NCBI GenBank assembly: GCA_964625225.1
Contig: CAZVAR010000019.1
Coordinates: forward strand, 1-35,733
Source: CAZVAR01 sp964625225
GTDB taxonomy: Bacteria > Pseudomonadota > Alphaproteobacteria > JAJUGE01
Direction of reading: 5' to 3'
DNA length: 35,733 nucleotides
This document shows, piece after piece, positions 8,043-16,145 of the stretch. Under the pieces are notes generated by a model. It saw only the letters and a program-made list of their open reading frames with translations. It ran no database searches and was not told the DNA's origin. The translations under genes were made by a program, and so were the position numbers. Numbering within the stretch: the first letter of the stretch is position 1; the number at the start of each line of letters is the position of its first letter.

Positions 8043-9346
8043 GCGTCGGTTCCGAGCTGATCCTCGTCTTCGGCGCCTTCGCCGTCCTGATGGTGGCGGG
8101 GTTGTGGGTGCCGTTCGCGATCGGCATCACCGGCATGCTCTATCTCTACATCATCGGCGGCTGGAGCGGATTCCGCGGGCTCGGTCTGGTAAGCTGGGCG
8201 AGCACGAACAGCTTCACCCTGACGGCGATCCCTCTGTTCATCCTGATGGCCGATCTGCTGCAGCAGAGCGGCCTGAGCGCTCGCGTCTACCGCGGGCTGT
8301 CGATCTTCGTGCGGATGCTGCCGGGTGGGTTACTGCAGACCAATATCGCAGGCTGCGCCGTCTTCGCCGCGATCAGCGGCTCGAGTGTCGCTACCGCCGC
8401 CGCGATCGGCACGGCGGCCCTGCCGCAACTGGCGCAGCGCGGCTACGACTACCGACTTTCCGCCGGGTCGCTGGCGGCCGGCGGCACGCTCGGCATCCTG
8501 ATCCCACCGAGCATCGCCATGATCATCTACGGCTCGTTTACCGAAAGCTCGGTCGCGAAGCTGTTCATGGCCGGCGTCATTCCGGGGATTCTGCTGACCC
8601 TGCTGTTCATGACCTATGTCGGCATCTATGCGCTTCTGGTGCCCGAGCGGGCGCCGCGCGACCGCAGCCCGTTGAGCAGACGGGATCTGCTGCAGGGCCT
8701 GATCGATATCGTTCCCTTTCTCGCGCTGATCGGCCTCGTTCTGGGGAGCCTCTATTTCGGCATCGCGACCCCGACCGAGGTCGCCGCTGTCGGGTGCGTG
8801 CTGGCCGTAATCATCTCCTGGATTTGGGGCGATCTCTCCATTGCGGCGATCCGCAGCGCCTTGCGCAGCACCGTCCGGATTACCGGAGCACTCATGTGCA
8901 TCGTGCTCGCCGCCTTCATCTTCTCCTACGCGATCGGCATCGGCGGGCTCGCCAGCGCGTTCACCGACTGGCTGGTCGGCCTCGACCTCTCCAGGACGGC
9001 CTTTCTGATCGCCGTCTTCATTCTGTACAGCATTCTCGGCTGCCTGATGGACAGCATCGGGATGATGGTCGTCACCATCCCTCTGCTCTATCCCGTGCTG
9101 CTCGGCTACGGCATCGACCCGATCTGGTTCGGCGTGGTTCTGGTCATCCTGATCGAGCTGGGGCAGATCACGCCGCCGCTCGGCATCAACCTGTTCGTCA
9201 TCCAGGGGATTTCCAAGATCGGGAGGCTGGAGGACGTCGTCGCCGGCACGGTCCCTTTCTATCTGCTGATCTTCACGCTGATCGCACTGCTCGTGATCTG
9301 GCCTGACCTGGCGCTCTGGCTGCCGGCGCAGATGACCGTCCGCTGA
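8039..9346 (+). CDS. TRAP transporter large permease, DctM family
   Basis: Twelve-helix transport subunit (435 residues), which carries the sodium-coupled elevator mechanism. Signature sequence is intact: IPLFILMADLL in the N-terminal half, then GCAVFAAISGSSVATAAAIG, GGTLGILIPPSIAMIIYG and, near the C-terminus, GQITPPLGINLFV. The ATG overlaps the dctQ stop (ATGA). It ends four bases before the stop of the convergent SMP-30 gene, so transcripts of the two must overlap or terminate inside each other's 3' ends. Length and motifs give no sign of damage; it serves here as an internal reference for the interrupted dctM at 14196-15548. Confidence 0.94.
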   Translation: MSVGSELILVFGAFAVLMVAGLWVPFAIGITGMLYLYIIGGWSGFRGLGLVSWASTNSFTLTAIPLFILMADLLQQSGLSARVYRGLSIFVRMLPGGLLQTNIAGCAVFAAISGSSVATAAAIGTAALPQLAQRGYDYRLSAGSLAAGGTLGILIPPSIAMIIYGSFTESSVAKLFMAGVIPGILLTLLFMTYVGIYALLVPERAPRDRSPLSRRDLLQGLIDIVPFLALIGLVLGSLYFGIATPTEVAAVGCVLAVIISWIWGDLSIAAIRSALRSTVRITGALMCIVLAAFIFSYAIGIGGLASAFTDWLVGLDLSRTAFLIAVFILYSILGCLMDSIGMMVVTIPLLYPVLLGYGIDPIWFGVVLVILIELGQITPPLGINLFVIQGISKIGRLEDVVAGTVPFYLLIFTLIALLVIWPDLALWLPAQMTVR

Positions 9347-9350
9347 GCGG

Positions 9351-10277
9351 TCACGGGGCGTGCGAGAACAGGGCGCGACCCGCTACGGGCAGTTGCGCAC
9401 GAAGGATGGAGCCCGTGCCCGAATCGGTGATGTAGAGGGTCTTCCGATCGGGCCCTCCGAAGGCGACATTGGTGACGAACGGGCCCGTGCAGGCATTCAC
9501 GCGATAGAGCGGCTGGCCCAGGGAATCGAAGATCCAGACCGCGCCGAGGCCGGCATGGGTGACGACCAGGCCGTTGTCCTCGGTGATGGCCAGCCCGTCC
9601 GGTCCCGCGCCGCCGGAAAGCTGGATGTAAGTTCCCACCTTGGATGCGCCGCCGTCCGGCATGATGGGCAGTCGCCACACGGCATTGGCACGGGTCACGG
9701 CGACGTAGACGATCCGCTCGTTCTTGTCGATCACGATGCCGTTCGGGCTCGGTACCGTGTCGATCAGACAATCGAGGCGGCCGTCGGCGGTCAGGCGGAA
9801 GACGCGGCCGGTAGGGTCCTGGTGCCCGGTCTGACCCTGGTCGGTAAAATAGAGATCGCCGTTTTCCGCGAAGACGAGATCGTTGCACCCCTTGAACCGC
9901 TCCAGCCGGAAGCGATCGCAGAAGGGCTCGACCGCCCCGCTCGCCGGGTCGAGCACCATGATCCCGTTCTTGTAATCGGCGATGAAGATGCGGCCGTCTT
10001 TGTGGATCTTCAGGCCGTTCGGCTCGCCGTCATACTCCGCGATCTGATCGAACTCGCCCTGCGGCGACACGCGGAACACACGGCCGTACGGGATGTCCAC
10101 GACATAGAGGTTGCCTGCGCGATCGAAGGACGGCCCCTCGAGGAAGCAGTCGAGTTCCGGCGCATGCGCCCGATTCACCAACGCCCAGGTCGGCCGCTGA
10201 CCCTTGCGCCGGAAGCGGTCCGGCAGACGGGCGAAAACTTCGGTCTCGATGACGACCGGCGGTGCAAACAGATTCAT
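9351..10277 (-). CDS. SMP-30/gluconolactonase-like beta-propeller hydrolase
   Basis: A second SMP-30 family protein (308 residues), clearly different in sequence from the one at 4031-4924. Metal ligands expected for the family are present: Glu47 in LEGPSF, Asn132 in CNDLVF, Asn179 in SPNGIVI and Asp227 in GPDGLAI. The start at 10277 is fixed by GGGAGG eight bases upstream; no signal peptide is seen, so a cytoplasmic lactonase is likely. It converges with the TRAP operon at 6528-9346 with only four bases between stops. A lactone or sugar-acid substrate shared with that transporter is plausible but inferred. Confidence 0.85.
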   Translation of the reverse strand: MNLFAPPVVIETEVFARLPDRFRRKGQRPTWALVNRAHAPELDCFLEGPSFDRAGNLYVVDIPYGRVFRVSPQGEFDQIAEYDGEPNGLKIHKDGRIFIADYKNGIMVLDPASGAVEPFCDRFRLERFKGCNDLVFAENGDLYFTDQGQTGHQDPTGRVFRLTADGRLDCLIDTVPSPNGIVIDKNERIVYVAVTRANAVWRLPIMPDGGASKVGTYIQLSGGAGPDGLAITEDNGLVVTHAGLGAVWIFDSLGQPLYRVNACTGPFVTNVAFGGPDRKTLYITDSGTGSILRAQLPVAGRALFSHAP

Positions 10278-10806
10278 GCGCGTATCCTCCCATGCCCCGC
10301 CGGCCCGACCGGCGATGGCCCCGATCAGCACTGTCGCTCCGGGATGATACACGCCGACGCTGGCCAGTCATGTGCAGATGACCGCTGCGGTGTAAGGGAT
10401 TCTTTGCGGCGAACGACCCGGGACGGCTACGGTCGTGAGGCGTCCCACCTCCGAACCCGTCGACCGCCGGCGACAATCGCCGTCTTCGGGCGGGGGAAGG
10501 CGCCGGGCACCGAGAGCGCCGCGCAGGTGCTCAAGCAGCGCATCGTGGGCCGGCGCCGCCCTTCAGGAAACCGCTTCCGCGATCGATCCGAAGGGCATGC
10601 GCATGGCCGATGGTCGTGCTGCCGGCGCCGGCCGGGTTTGCCGGCGCGGTTCCGGACCGGGCATGGCGCCGGAAGCACCGGTGGAGGCCGCCACCTGCGG
10701 CCGCGTCAAAGCCCCCTGCGGCGGGCCTCAGGCCGCAGACGGTCCGACAATCGAGCCGGGCGCCGAGGCAGGCGCCCGGCGGCTTTCGTTGTCCGGTCGG
10801 CTCGCC
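10278..10806. other. Intergenic region rich in hairpins
   Basis: No convincing gene. The right half holds three separate inverted repeats within about 155 bases: 10625-10632 with 10640-10647 (8 bp), 10716-10722 with 10732-10738 (7 bp), and 10756-10764 with 10771-10779 (9 bp). The last is a terminator candidate. The left part should contain the promoter of the SMP-30 gene, but no clear -35/-10 pair stands out. Confidence 0.5.
10756..10779 (-). terminator. Probable terminator of the TAXI binding-protein gene
   Basis: A perfect 9-bp GC stem (CCGGGCGCC with GGCGCCCGG) and 6-nt loop lies 27 bases beyond the stop codon of the minus-strand gene. The T-rich side (CGGCTTTCGTT) follows it on the plus strand, so it could act in either direction. 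Nothing obvious on the plus strand needs it. Confidence 0.5.
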
Positions 10807-11970
10807 TTACTTGAAGGTCCTCCAGATCGGCTGCATTCCGGCGGCCTCGAGACCCTCGTAGCGAGCCTCCATCCAGCGGTCATAGAAGGCCTCCTCGTCC
10901 GCCGGCGGGCTGCCGGCGAGGAACTCCTTCCAGAGCTTCTGCAGGACCTGCTGCCGCTCGATCAGCTTGTCGTTGTGTGCCTGGAGCTCCGGCGTCCACT
11001 TCCCGACCTCCTTGTAGTAGCGGATCGCGCCCTCGTGGAACGGCACCACCCAGTCGAGCACCTGGCGGTCGAGCGCGTAGCCGCTGGCCGCCGGCGCGGC
11101 GTCCTTGAAGTTCGGGTACTGCTCGAACATCGCCTTGGTCATCGCATACGCCATGTCGGCATCGTCATCGGCGTAGTTCATCACGACCGGGTAGGGATAG
11201 CTGGCGGCTTCCCAGGCCGGCAGATTGCCCGCCGATTCCCTGCAGACATGCTTGCTGAAATAGGGGGCGACCTCTTTCAGCCGTGCCCAGCCCGCTTCAT
11301 CCTCGTGAGGCATCTCCGGCCAGACGATCCCGCGCGGGCTGTTCTGGACCTTCAGGATGTTGCCGGAATTGGTGGTGGAGAAGAACGAGTCGGCCTGGTT
11401 GTTCAGCACGGCGTCGAACGCACCGTTGTTGCCGCCGACCACCACCTGCTCGACATCGTCCCAGGTCAATCCGCCGAAGCGCAGATGCGAGAACGTATTG
11501 TGATTGAGGGCCGGCGAGCCTTTGACGTAAGCGACGCGCTTGCCCTTCAGCTCGGCATAGCTCTTTACGCCGGAATCGGCCGTGACGAACTGGGACAGAC
11601 AATTGTCGCCCATCGACATCAGCAATATTCGGACCTCCTGCGGCCCCCAGTCCTTCGTACCGAAGACGTCCACGCCCTCCTGGCCGAAATAGGTGCCGAT
11701 CCCGTTGAAGGAGAAGTGGACCTTGCCGTCGCGCAGCGGAACCATGCGCGAGACGTCGTTCTTGCCCGGCAGCACGCGGACCGTAATGCCGAGATTGTTC
11801 TTGAAGGCCGCTCCGACCGCGACCGCCTGGCTATAGCCGGAGGACCCGACATCATAGGCGGTGACCACCAGGCTCGTCGGCAGTTCGGGCGCGCCGAGCG
11901 CGGTACCCGCGGTCAATGCCATCATGCCGCCCAGAACGCCGGCGGAAAGAGATTTGAAGATCAGACGCAT
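10807..11970 (-). CDS. TAXI-family TRAP solute-binding protein (orphan)
   Basis: Periplasmic binding protein of the TAXI family (PF16868), which serves TRAP permeases of the fused type; 387 residues, longer than the usual 320 or so. A signal peptide is evident (MRLIFKSL, hydrophobic stretch, ALGAPE near residue 27). Family-like sequence includes DVGSSGYSQAVAVGAAFKNN and the lobe-2 segment LKGKRVAYVKGSPA. The start follows GGGAGG at nine bases. No TRAP permease adjoins it: the nearest compatible one is the fused permease at 24311-26212, which has its own binding protein. An MFS carrier follows upstream in the same direction, but 448 bases away. Substrate unknown. Confidence 0.87.
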   Translation of the reverse strand: MRLIFKSLSAGVLGGMMALTAGTALGAPELPTSLVVTAYDVGSSGYSQAVAVGAAFKNNLGITVRVLPGKNDVSRMVPLRDGKVHFSFNGIGTYFGQEGVDVFGTKDWGPQEVRILLMSMGDNCLSQFVTADSGVKSYAELKGKRVAYVKGSPALNHNTFSHLRFGGLTWDDVEQVVVGGNNGAFDAVLNNQADSFFSTTNSGNILKVQNSPRGIVWPEMPHEDEAGWARLKEVAPYFSKHVCRESAGNLPAWEAASYPYPVVMNYADDDADMAYAMTKAMFEQYPNFKDAAPAASGYALDRQVLDWVVPFHEGAIRYYKEVGKWTPELQAHNDKLIERQQVLQKLWKEFLAGSPPADEEAFYDRWMEARYEGLEAAGMQPIWRTFK

Positions 11971-12418
11971 GGGTTCGCACCTCCCAGAGCATGTTGCCGT
12001 AATTGGCCTTATCGGCAGTGATCGAGTTTGGTGGCGAACCGTGCTCCCGGCAAATCAACAATATTGCACCGGGGATACACTTGAGAGTTAGACGGACCCA
12101 AAACGGTAGACGGGAGAAACCAGCACGGTCCTCCGAGGTGGATGCCGGTTGAGCCTGCCCTGCACCATTGGACAGGTCGATGGTGCCCTGTCGCGCCGGC
12201 CGATGCACCGTCGCATCGAGGGCGTCAGACCATACCCGTACCCGGCGCCGGTCAGCCGAGCCTCGATGGTCACCGAACAGGGTGGTTTCGCCTTTACCGT
12301 GGGCGACCCGCTGCCGGTACCCGCCGAAAGGCTGCATGTCGCCGCAGCAGTCCCTACCCGCAGACGCATGCCGGCGTCATCCGACGCCACCGGCCGCGCG
12401 GGCCGGCGGCCGCTTCCG
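11971..12418. other. Intergenic region, no gene seen
   Basis: Separates two minus-strand genes. It should contain the promoter of the TAXI binding-protein gene; the part around 12050-12075 is AT-richer and includes a small palindrome (CAATATTG), a possible regulator or promoter site. A perfect 6-bp GC hairpin at 12390-12406 sits 13 bases past the MFS stop and may terminate that gene. The open frames here have no ribosome site and look non-coding. Confidence 0.5.
12390..12406 (-). terminator. Hairpin after the MFS gene
   Basis: CCGGCC, a 5-nt loop and GGCCGG form a perfect stem 13 bases downstream of the MFS stop codon on the minus strand. There is no T-tract, so it is only a candidate. Confidence 0.35.
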
Positions 12419-13678
12419 TCAGGCGAAAGCCTCCCCCGGGCGGTTTCTCCAGCGCGACTGCCGCATTACGAGAAAGCCGATCAGCCCGATATTGAGCAGA
12501 TTGAACAGGACGCCGGAACCGAATGCGGGTGCGTAGAACCCGAACACATCGTAGATATGGCCGGCGAGCCAGCTCCCGAGCGCCATTCCGCTCATCGCCG
12601 TGAACAGAACCAGCGGCACGCGCCACGATGCTTCGGCCGACGGAAACAGATCGCGGATCGCCACAACGTAGGCCGGGATGATCCCGGAGAACCCGAAGCC
12701 GTAAGCGGCCGCCACGAAGAACAGGCCGGCTTCGTCCTGGGTCAGCAAGAACGCGCCGATCGAAAGCGCCTGACAGACGGAACCCGCGAGAATCGTGTTC
12801 AGACCGCCGTAGCGGTCGGCGAATGCACCCCAGAACTGCCGCGCCACAAATGCGCAGCCCAAGAGGAGCGACAGCATCACGGCGCCCGTCGCGGCGCCGA
12901 TCCCGATGTCCCCGCAGAAGGCAACGAGGTGCGCCTGCGGGATCGACATCGGGATGCAGCAGCAAATGCCGGCGATACACAATATGGCCTGGACGACGTT
13001 CGGCCTGAGCCCGAGGACCCGCGCACGAACCCCGCCGGTCTTGGGCACCGATTCGCCGACGCTCCCCGGAGAGGGACGGAGAAAGCACAGCGCGAGCGGC
13101 ACCGTTCCGAGCAGCAGGACCCCGGCAAAGGCCAAGTAGGCGACGCGCCAGCCGGACCCCGTGATGAGCCGCTCGAACAGGGCCGGCCAGACCACACCGG
13201 CCACGTATTGACCCGACGAAATCAGCGCGATGGCGGTCCCGCGGCGCCGGTCGAACCAGCGGCTGACATAGATCAGCAGCGGCGGGTAGATGGCCCCCAT
13301 CCCGAAGAACCCCACCAGCGCGCCCTGCCCGACGTAAAGGGCCCAGATCTCGCCCGTAGACGACAGGGCCAGTCCCAGCGCAACCATGACGCTGCCGATG
13401 AGCACGCTGGCGCGGATGCCGATCCGGTCGGCGAGCCAGCCCATGGCGATGCCGCCCAATCCGGTTCCGACCCAGGTCAATGCGCCTGCCAGGGCCAGAA
13501 CCGAGCGCGGCATGCCGAGATCGAGCTCCATCGCCCGCAACCCGACCACGATCAGCAAGGTCGAGCCGTAGGCGATCGACAGAATCGTCAGCGTCACGCC
13601 TGCGGCAATCCAAGACGACCGGCTTTCGATGGACTGCGGCTGCAGAGCTGCGAGCGACGGTCGGGCGTCGTCGGGCAC
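12419..13678 (-). CDS. MFS transporter (monocarboxylate/oxalate-formate-like)
   Basis: Twelve-helix major facilitator protein of 419 residues. The loop-2/3 signature is present as GWLADRIGIRASVL, and the loop after helix 4 reads SRWFDRRRGTAIALISSGQ, a form typical of the OFA/monocarboxylate-porter branch that moves small organic acids. The second-half signature is GAFADRYGGLNTIL. The start is taken as GTG at 13678 because GGGAG lies seven bases upstream; an ATG 17 codons earlier has no ribosome site and adds a Cys/Ser/Arg-rich tail foreign to the family. It stands alone between the TAXI binding protein and the second TRAP operon. An organic-acid cargo is inferred from family resemblance. Confidence 0.87.
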   Translation of the reverse strand: MPDDARPSLAALQPQSIESRSSWIAAGVTLTILSIAYGSTLLIVVGLRAMELDLGMPRSVLALAGALTWVGTGLGGIAMGWLADRIGIRASVLIGSVMVALGLALSSTGEIWALYVGQGALVGFFGMGAIYPPLLIYVSRWFDRRRGTAIALISSGQYVAGVVWPALFERLITGSGWRVAYLAFAGVLLLGTVPLALCFLRPSPGSVGESVPKTGGVRARVLGLRPNVVQAILCIAGICCCIPMSIPQAHLVAFCGDIGIGAATGAVMLSLLLGCAFVARQFWGAFADRYGGLNTILAGSVCQALSIGAFLLTQDEAGLFFVAAAYGFGFSGIIPAYVVAIRDLFPSAEASWRVPLVLFTAMSGMALGSWLAGHIYDVFGFYAPAFGSGVLFNLLNIGLIGFLVMRQSRWRNRPGEAFA

Positions 13679-14195
13679 CGTGATACTCCCGCTGCGCGAA
13701 TTACAGGTCGAGCATCGCGCGGATGGCAAGCCCGCTATCGCACGCGTTCCAGGCTTGGATGCCGGACAGATTGCCCCATACGCACGCCGCTTGTCATTTT
13801 GTAGTTGCAGAGGCCGCTCGGGGGCGCTTTGCCTCGGAGCGAGACGGCCGCGGCGCTGTCACCCGAAGCTCGACGGCCGAGTATCGCTGGCATCCGGGGG
13901 CCGGCCGGGGATGGTGCGGCCGTGGCGCGCTCCTGCCGGCCACCGTGCCGCTTGGCGGTCGCGCGCCACCGCATGCGGCGCAGTGTGACCGGCAGCCGCT
14001 AGGGGCCTGAGGGGCGCAGCCGCTCGAGGCGGGACGGGCCAGGCGAAGCAGGTGGGACACGGCATCCCGTCCGCCGCGGCCCCGTGGCCGGGGCACGAGC
14101 GCGGCAGGGTCGGGTGCATTGTGTCCGTGCGAGCGTCCGGCCGGCCAGGAATCCCCGGGGCGGGATTCCGGCCGCGCATGCCCGCGTTCCGGGAT
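13679..14195. other. Intergenic region, no gene seen
   Basis: About 517 bases between two minus-strand genes. Open frames are present on both strands, but all are Arg/Pro/Ala-rich, overlapping and without ribosome sites. The left part should hold the MFS promoter. A strong hairpin at 14142-14174 ends the TRAP operon and is listed separately. Nothing else could be supported. Confidence 0.5.
14142..14174 (-). terminator. Terminator hairpin of the CoA-transferase/TRAP operon
   Basis: GGAATCCC (14148-14155), a 6-nt loop and GGGATTCC (14162-14169) pair perfectly. The stem extends outward through CGGCC and GGCCG with a single bulged base. It lies 22 bases beyond the dctM stop on the minus strand. 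No T-run follows, but its length and place make it the likely operon end. Confidence 0.6.
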
Positions 14196-15548
14196 TCACT
14201 GGCCGTGCATCAGGTTCGGCAGCCAGAGCGCCAACTCGGGGACGAGGCACAGCAGCACCATGAAGCCGATCATGATGAGGACGAAAGGCAGCGATCCGAC
14301 CAGGACCCGGCTCAACGGGACCTCGGGCGCCACACCGCGCAGCACGTAGAGGTTGAGGCCGACGGGTGGCGTGATGAGGCCGATCTCGAGATTGATCGTC
14401 ATCATCACGCCGAACCAGATCATGTCGAAGCCGTTTGCCAGCAGCACCGGCTGGAGGATCGGCATCGTCATCAGGATCAGCGCCACGGGCGGCAGGAAGC
14501 ATCCGGCAACCAGCAGGAAGGCGTTGATAGCGGCGAGCAAAGCCCAACGGTTCAACTCGAGCGCGACGAGCTGCTCGGCGGCGGTCTGCGTCACGTAGAG
14601 CAGCGACAGCATGTATGAGAACAGGCCCGCCGCCGCGATGATCAGCAGGATCATGCACGACTCGCGCACGGTCGGCCCGAATACCTGCATCAGCCCTTGG
14701 CGGGTCGCGATGCCATAGCGGACAGCCACATAGAGGAAGGCGAGCAATGCCGCCAGAGCCGCAATCTCCGACGGGGTGGCATAGCCGCCATACAGGGCGA
14801 AGATGATCAGGCCGATGATCCCGATCAGCGGCACGACCGGCAGCGTCGACTGCACTTTCTCCCGCATGCTGTAGCGCCGGTCGTCAACGGCCGACGTCTG
14901 CTTGCGCAGGCAGCTGAGCCATGCATAGAGCGCGAAGAGCGCGATGAGAAGGATGCCGGGTACCACGCCGGCCATGAACAGCCGGCCAATCGAGGTTTCC
15001 GTCACGACGCCGTAAAGGATCATCGTGACCGAAGGTGGGATCAGGATGCCGAGGGTGCCCCCTGCGGCGATCGCGCCCGTGGCCAGAGAGGGCCGCACAC
15101 CGCGCTTCAGCATCTCCGGCACGCCGACCTTGCCGATCGCCGCAGCCGTCGCCGGACTCGAGCCGCACAGGGCGCTGAACAGCCCGCAGGCGCCGCGATA
15201 GAGCACCTCGTCGCCGCGCGCGACCAGGACCGCNNNNNNNNNNTTGGCGATGACGAGGCCGCCGGGTATGCGCGAAAGCCAGCGGTGCAGCGCCTCGTAG
15301 ATGTCAATACCCGCCCGGGTCGCCCCGATCAGCGCGCCGAGCAGCACGAACATCGGTACCGCGAGGATCGCGAAGTTCGACATTTCGGTCAGGAAGGTGC
15401 GCGCGACGAAGGTGAGCGCGCCGACGCCCTCGAAAATGACCAGAAATGACACCGCGACGAGGGTCAGACCGAAGGCGATCGGCAGACCGGACAGGAGGAC
15501 GATAGTGGTGACGGCGAGAATGACGAGGCCGAGTTCCGTTTCGCTCAT
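14196..15548 (-). CDS. TRAP transporter large permease, DctM family (contains assembly gap)
   Basis: Large TRAP permease subunit, about 450 codons, last gene of the CoA-transferase/TRAP operon. Clear DctM signatures flank the defect: VPMFVLLGALIG in the first half, LFSALCGSSPATAAAIG, GGTLGILIPPSVTMILYG and GLITPPVGLNLYV. Ten N (15234-15243) interrupt it. Between PGGLVIA and ACGLFSA this copy has the gap plus about 13 residues (AVLVARGDEVLYR); the intact DctM at 8039-9346 has only a few residues there. The local sequence is therefore probably misjoined rather than a real insertion. The frame is open on both sides. The ATG overlaps the dctQ stop (ATGA at 15545-15548) behind a G-rich ribosome site. 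Confidence 0.88.
   Translation of the reverse strand: MSETELGLVILAVTTIVLLSGLPIAFGLTLVAVSFLVIFEGVGALTFVARTFLTEMSNFAILAVPMFVLLGALIGATRAGIDIYEALHRWLSRIPGGLVIAXXXXAVLVARGDEVLYRGACGLFSALCGSSPATAAAIGKVGVPEMLKRGVRPSLATGAIAAGGTLGILIPPSVTMILYGVVTETSIGRLFMAGVVPGILLIALFALYAWLSCLRKQTSAVDDRRYSMREKVQSTLPVVPLIGIIGLIIFALYGGYATPSEIAALAALLAFLYVAVRYGIATRQGLMQVFGPTVRESCMILLIIAAAGLFSYMLSLLYVTQTAAEQLVALELNRWALLAAINAFLLVAGCFLPPVALILMTMPILQPVLLANGFDMIWFGVMMTINLEIGLITPPVGLNLYVLRGVAPEVPLSRVLVGSLPFVLIMIGFMVLLCLVPELALWLPNLMHGQ
15234..15243. other. Assembly gap (10 N)
   Basis: A run of ten undetermined bases inside dctM. The real length is unknown; ten is a common placeholder. Sequence immediately to its left on the plus strand encodes residues that do not fit the DctM family, so the join is suspect. 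Confidence 0.95.
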
Positions 15549-16060
15549 GCGCCCCCCATCGGTTCGGTCTCGCCCGGCACCGTCCGTGCTTGATCGCGTT
15601 CAAGAATGCAGCCCAGATACTGCAGGGCGGTCAACCCCATGCCCAGCGGCATCATCGCGTACATCGGCCAGCGGGGCGGCCGCCACATCGAGATCGACCG
15701 CTCGTCGGCGAGGAATGCCTCCACGGTGAGCCGCCAGCCTTCCCAGGCCAAATAGGCGCAGATCGCGAACCCCAGAATGTTGATCAGGGTCAGCCATCCG
15801 TTCCGCAGGCTGCCCCGCAGCAGGTCGGGCAGAAGATCGACCGCCACATGGCCCCGGGTGCGGAGCGTGTAGGGCGAGGCAAGGAAAATGGCGGCGACCA
15901 TCAGGTAGATCGCCCCCTCGATTTCCCAGTAGCTCGAATGGCCGAGGGTTCGGCGCACGATCATGTAGCAGACGACCAGAACCGAGGCCGCGAGAAGGAC
16001 GGCGGCGATCACGGCGCAGGCGTCGGATACGCGGCGAACGGCGCGGAGGAACGAGCGCAT
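15545..16060 (-). CDS. TRAP transporter small permease, DctQ family
   Basis: Four-helix small permease subunit, 171 residues. Hydrophobic segments are visible, with family features such as MIVRRTLGHSSYWEIEGAIY after the first helix and RTRGHVAVDLL in the loop before the third. The ATG at 16060 is chosen because an upstream extension is Ser/Pro/Arg-rich and overlaps a strong hairpin. GGAG lies about 12 bases upstream, so initiation may be modest. It is translationally coupled to dctM by an ATGA overlap and separated from dctP by 85 bases carrying a hairpin, a common arrangement that lets the binding protein be made in excess. Confidence 0.88.
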   Translation of the reverse strand: MRSFLRAVRRVSDACAVIAAVLLAASVLVVCYMIVRRTLGHSSYWEIEGAIYLMVAAIFLASPYTLRTRGHVAVDLLPDLLRGSLRNGWLTLINILGFAICAYLAWEGWRLTVEAFLADERSISMWRPPRWPMYAMMPLGMGLTALQYLGCILERDQARTVPGETEPMGGA

Positions 16061-16108
16061 CGGCGGCAAGATCTCCGGACGGGACGAGGCTCGCGGACTG
16101 CGCGTACA

Positions 16109-16139
16109 GCGAGGCCCGGACGAACTGTCCGGGCCTCGC
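16109..16139 (-). promoter_or_regulatory. Intercistronic hairpin between dctP and dctQ
   Basis: A perfect 13-bp stem (16109-16121 with 16127-16139) and 5-nt loop starts seven bases after the dctP stop codon on the minus strand. Such structures stabilise the upstream mRNA or cause partial termination, so that the soluble binding protein outnumbers the membrane subunits. No T-tract follows, so stabilisation or attenuation is more likely than full termination. Confidence 0.65.
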
Positions 16140-16145
16140 GCCGCG

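Noticed and set aside
9330..9362. Bidirectional terminator between the convergent dctM and SMP-30 genes
   Set aside because: Only very short stems of four or five pairs can be drawn across the four-base gap, too weak to call.
12149..13804. Plus-strand open frame of about 550 codons opposite the MFS gene
   Set aside because: Hydrophilic Arg/Gln/His-rich translation antisense to a clear 12-helix transporter.
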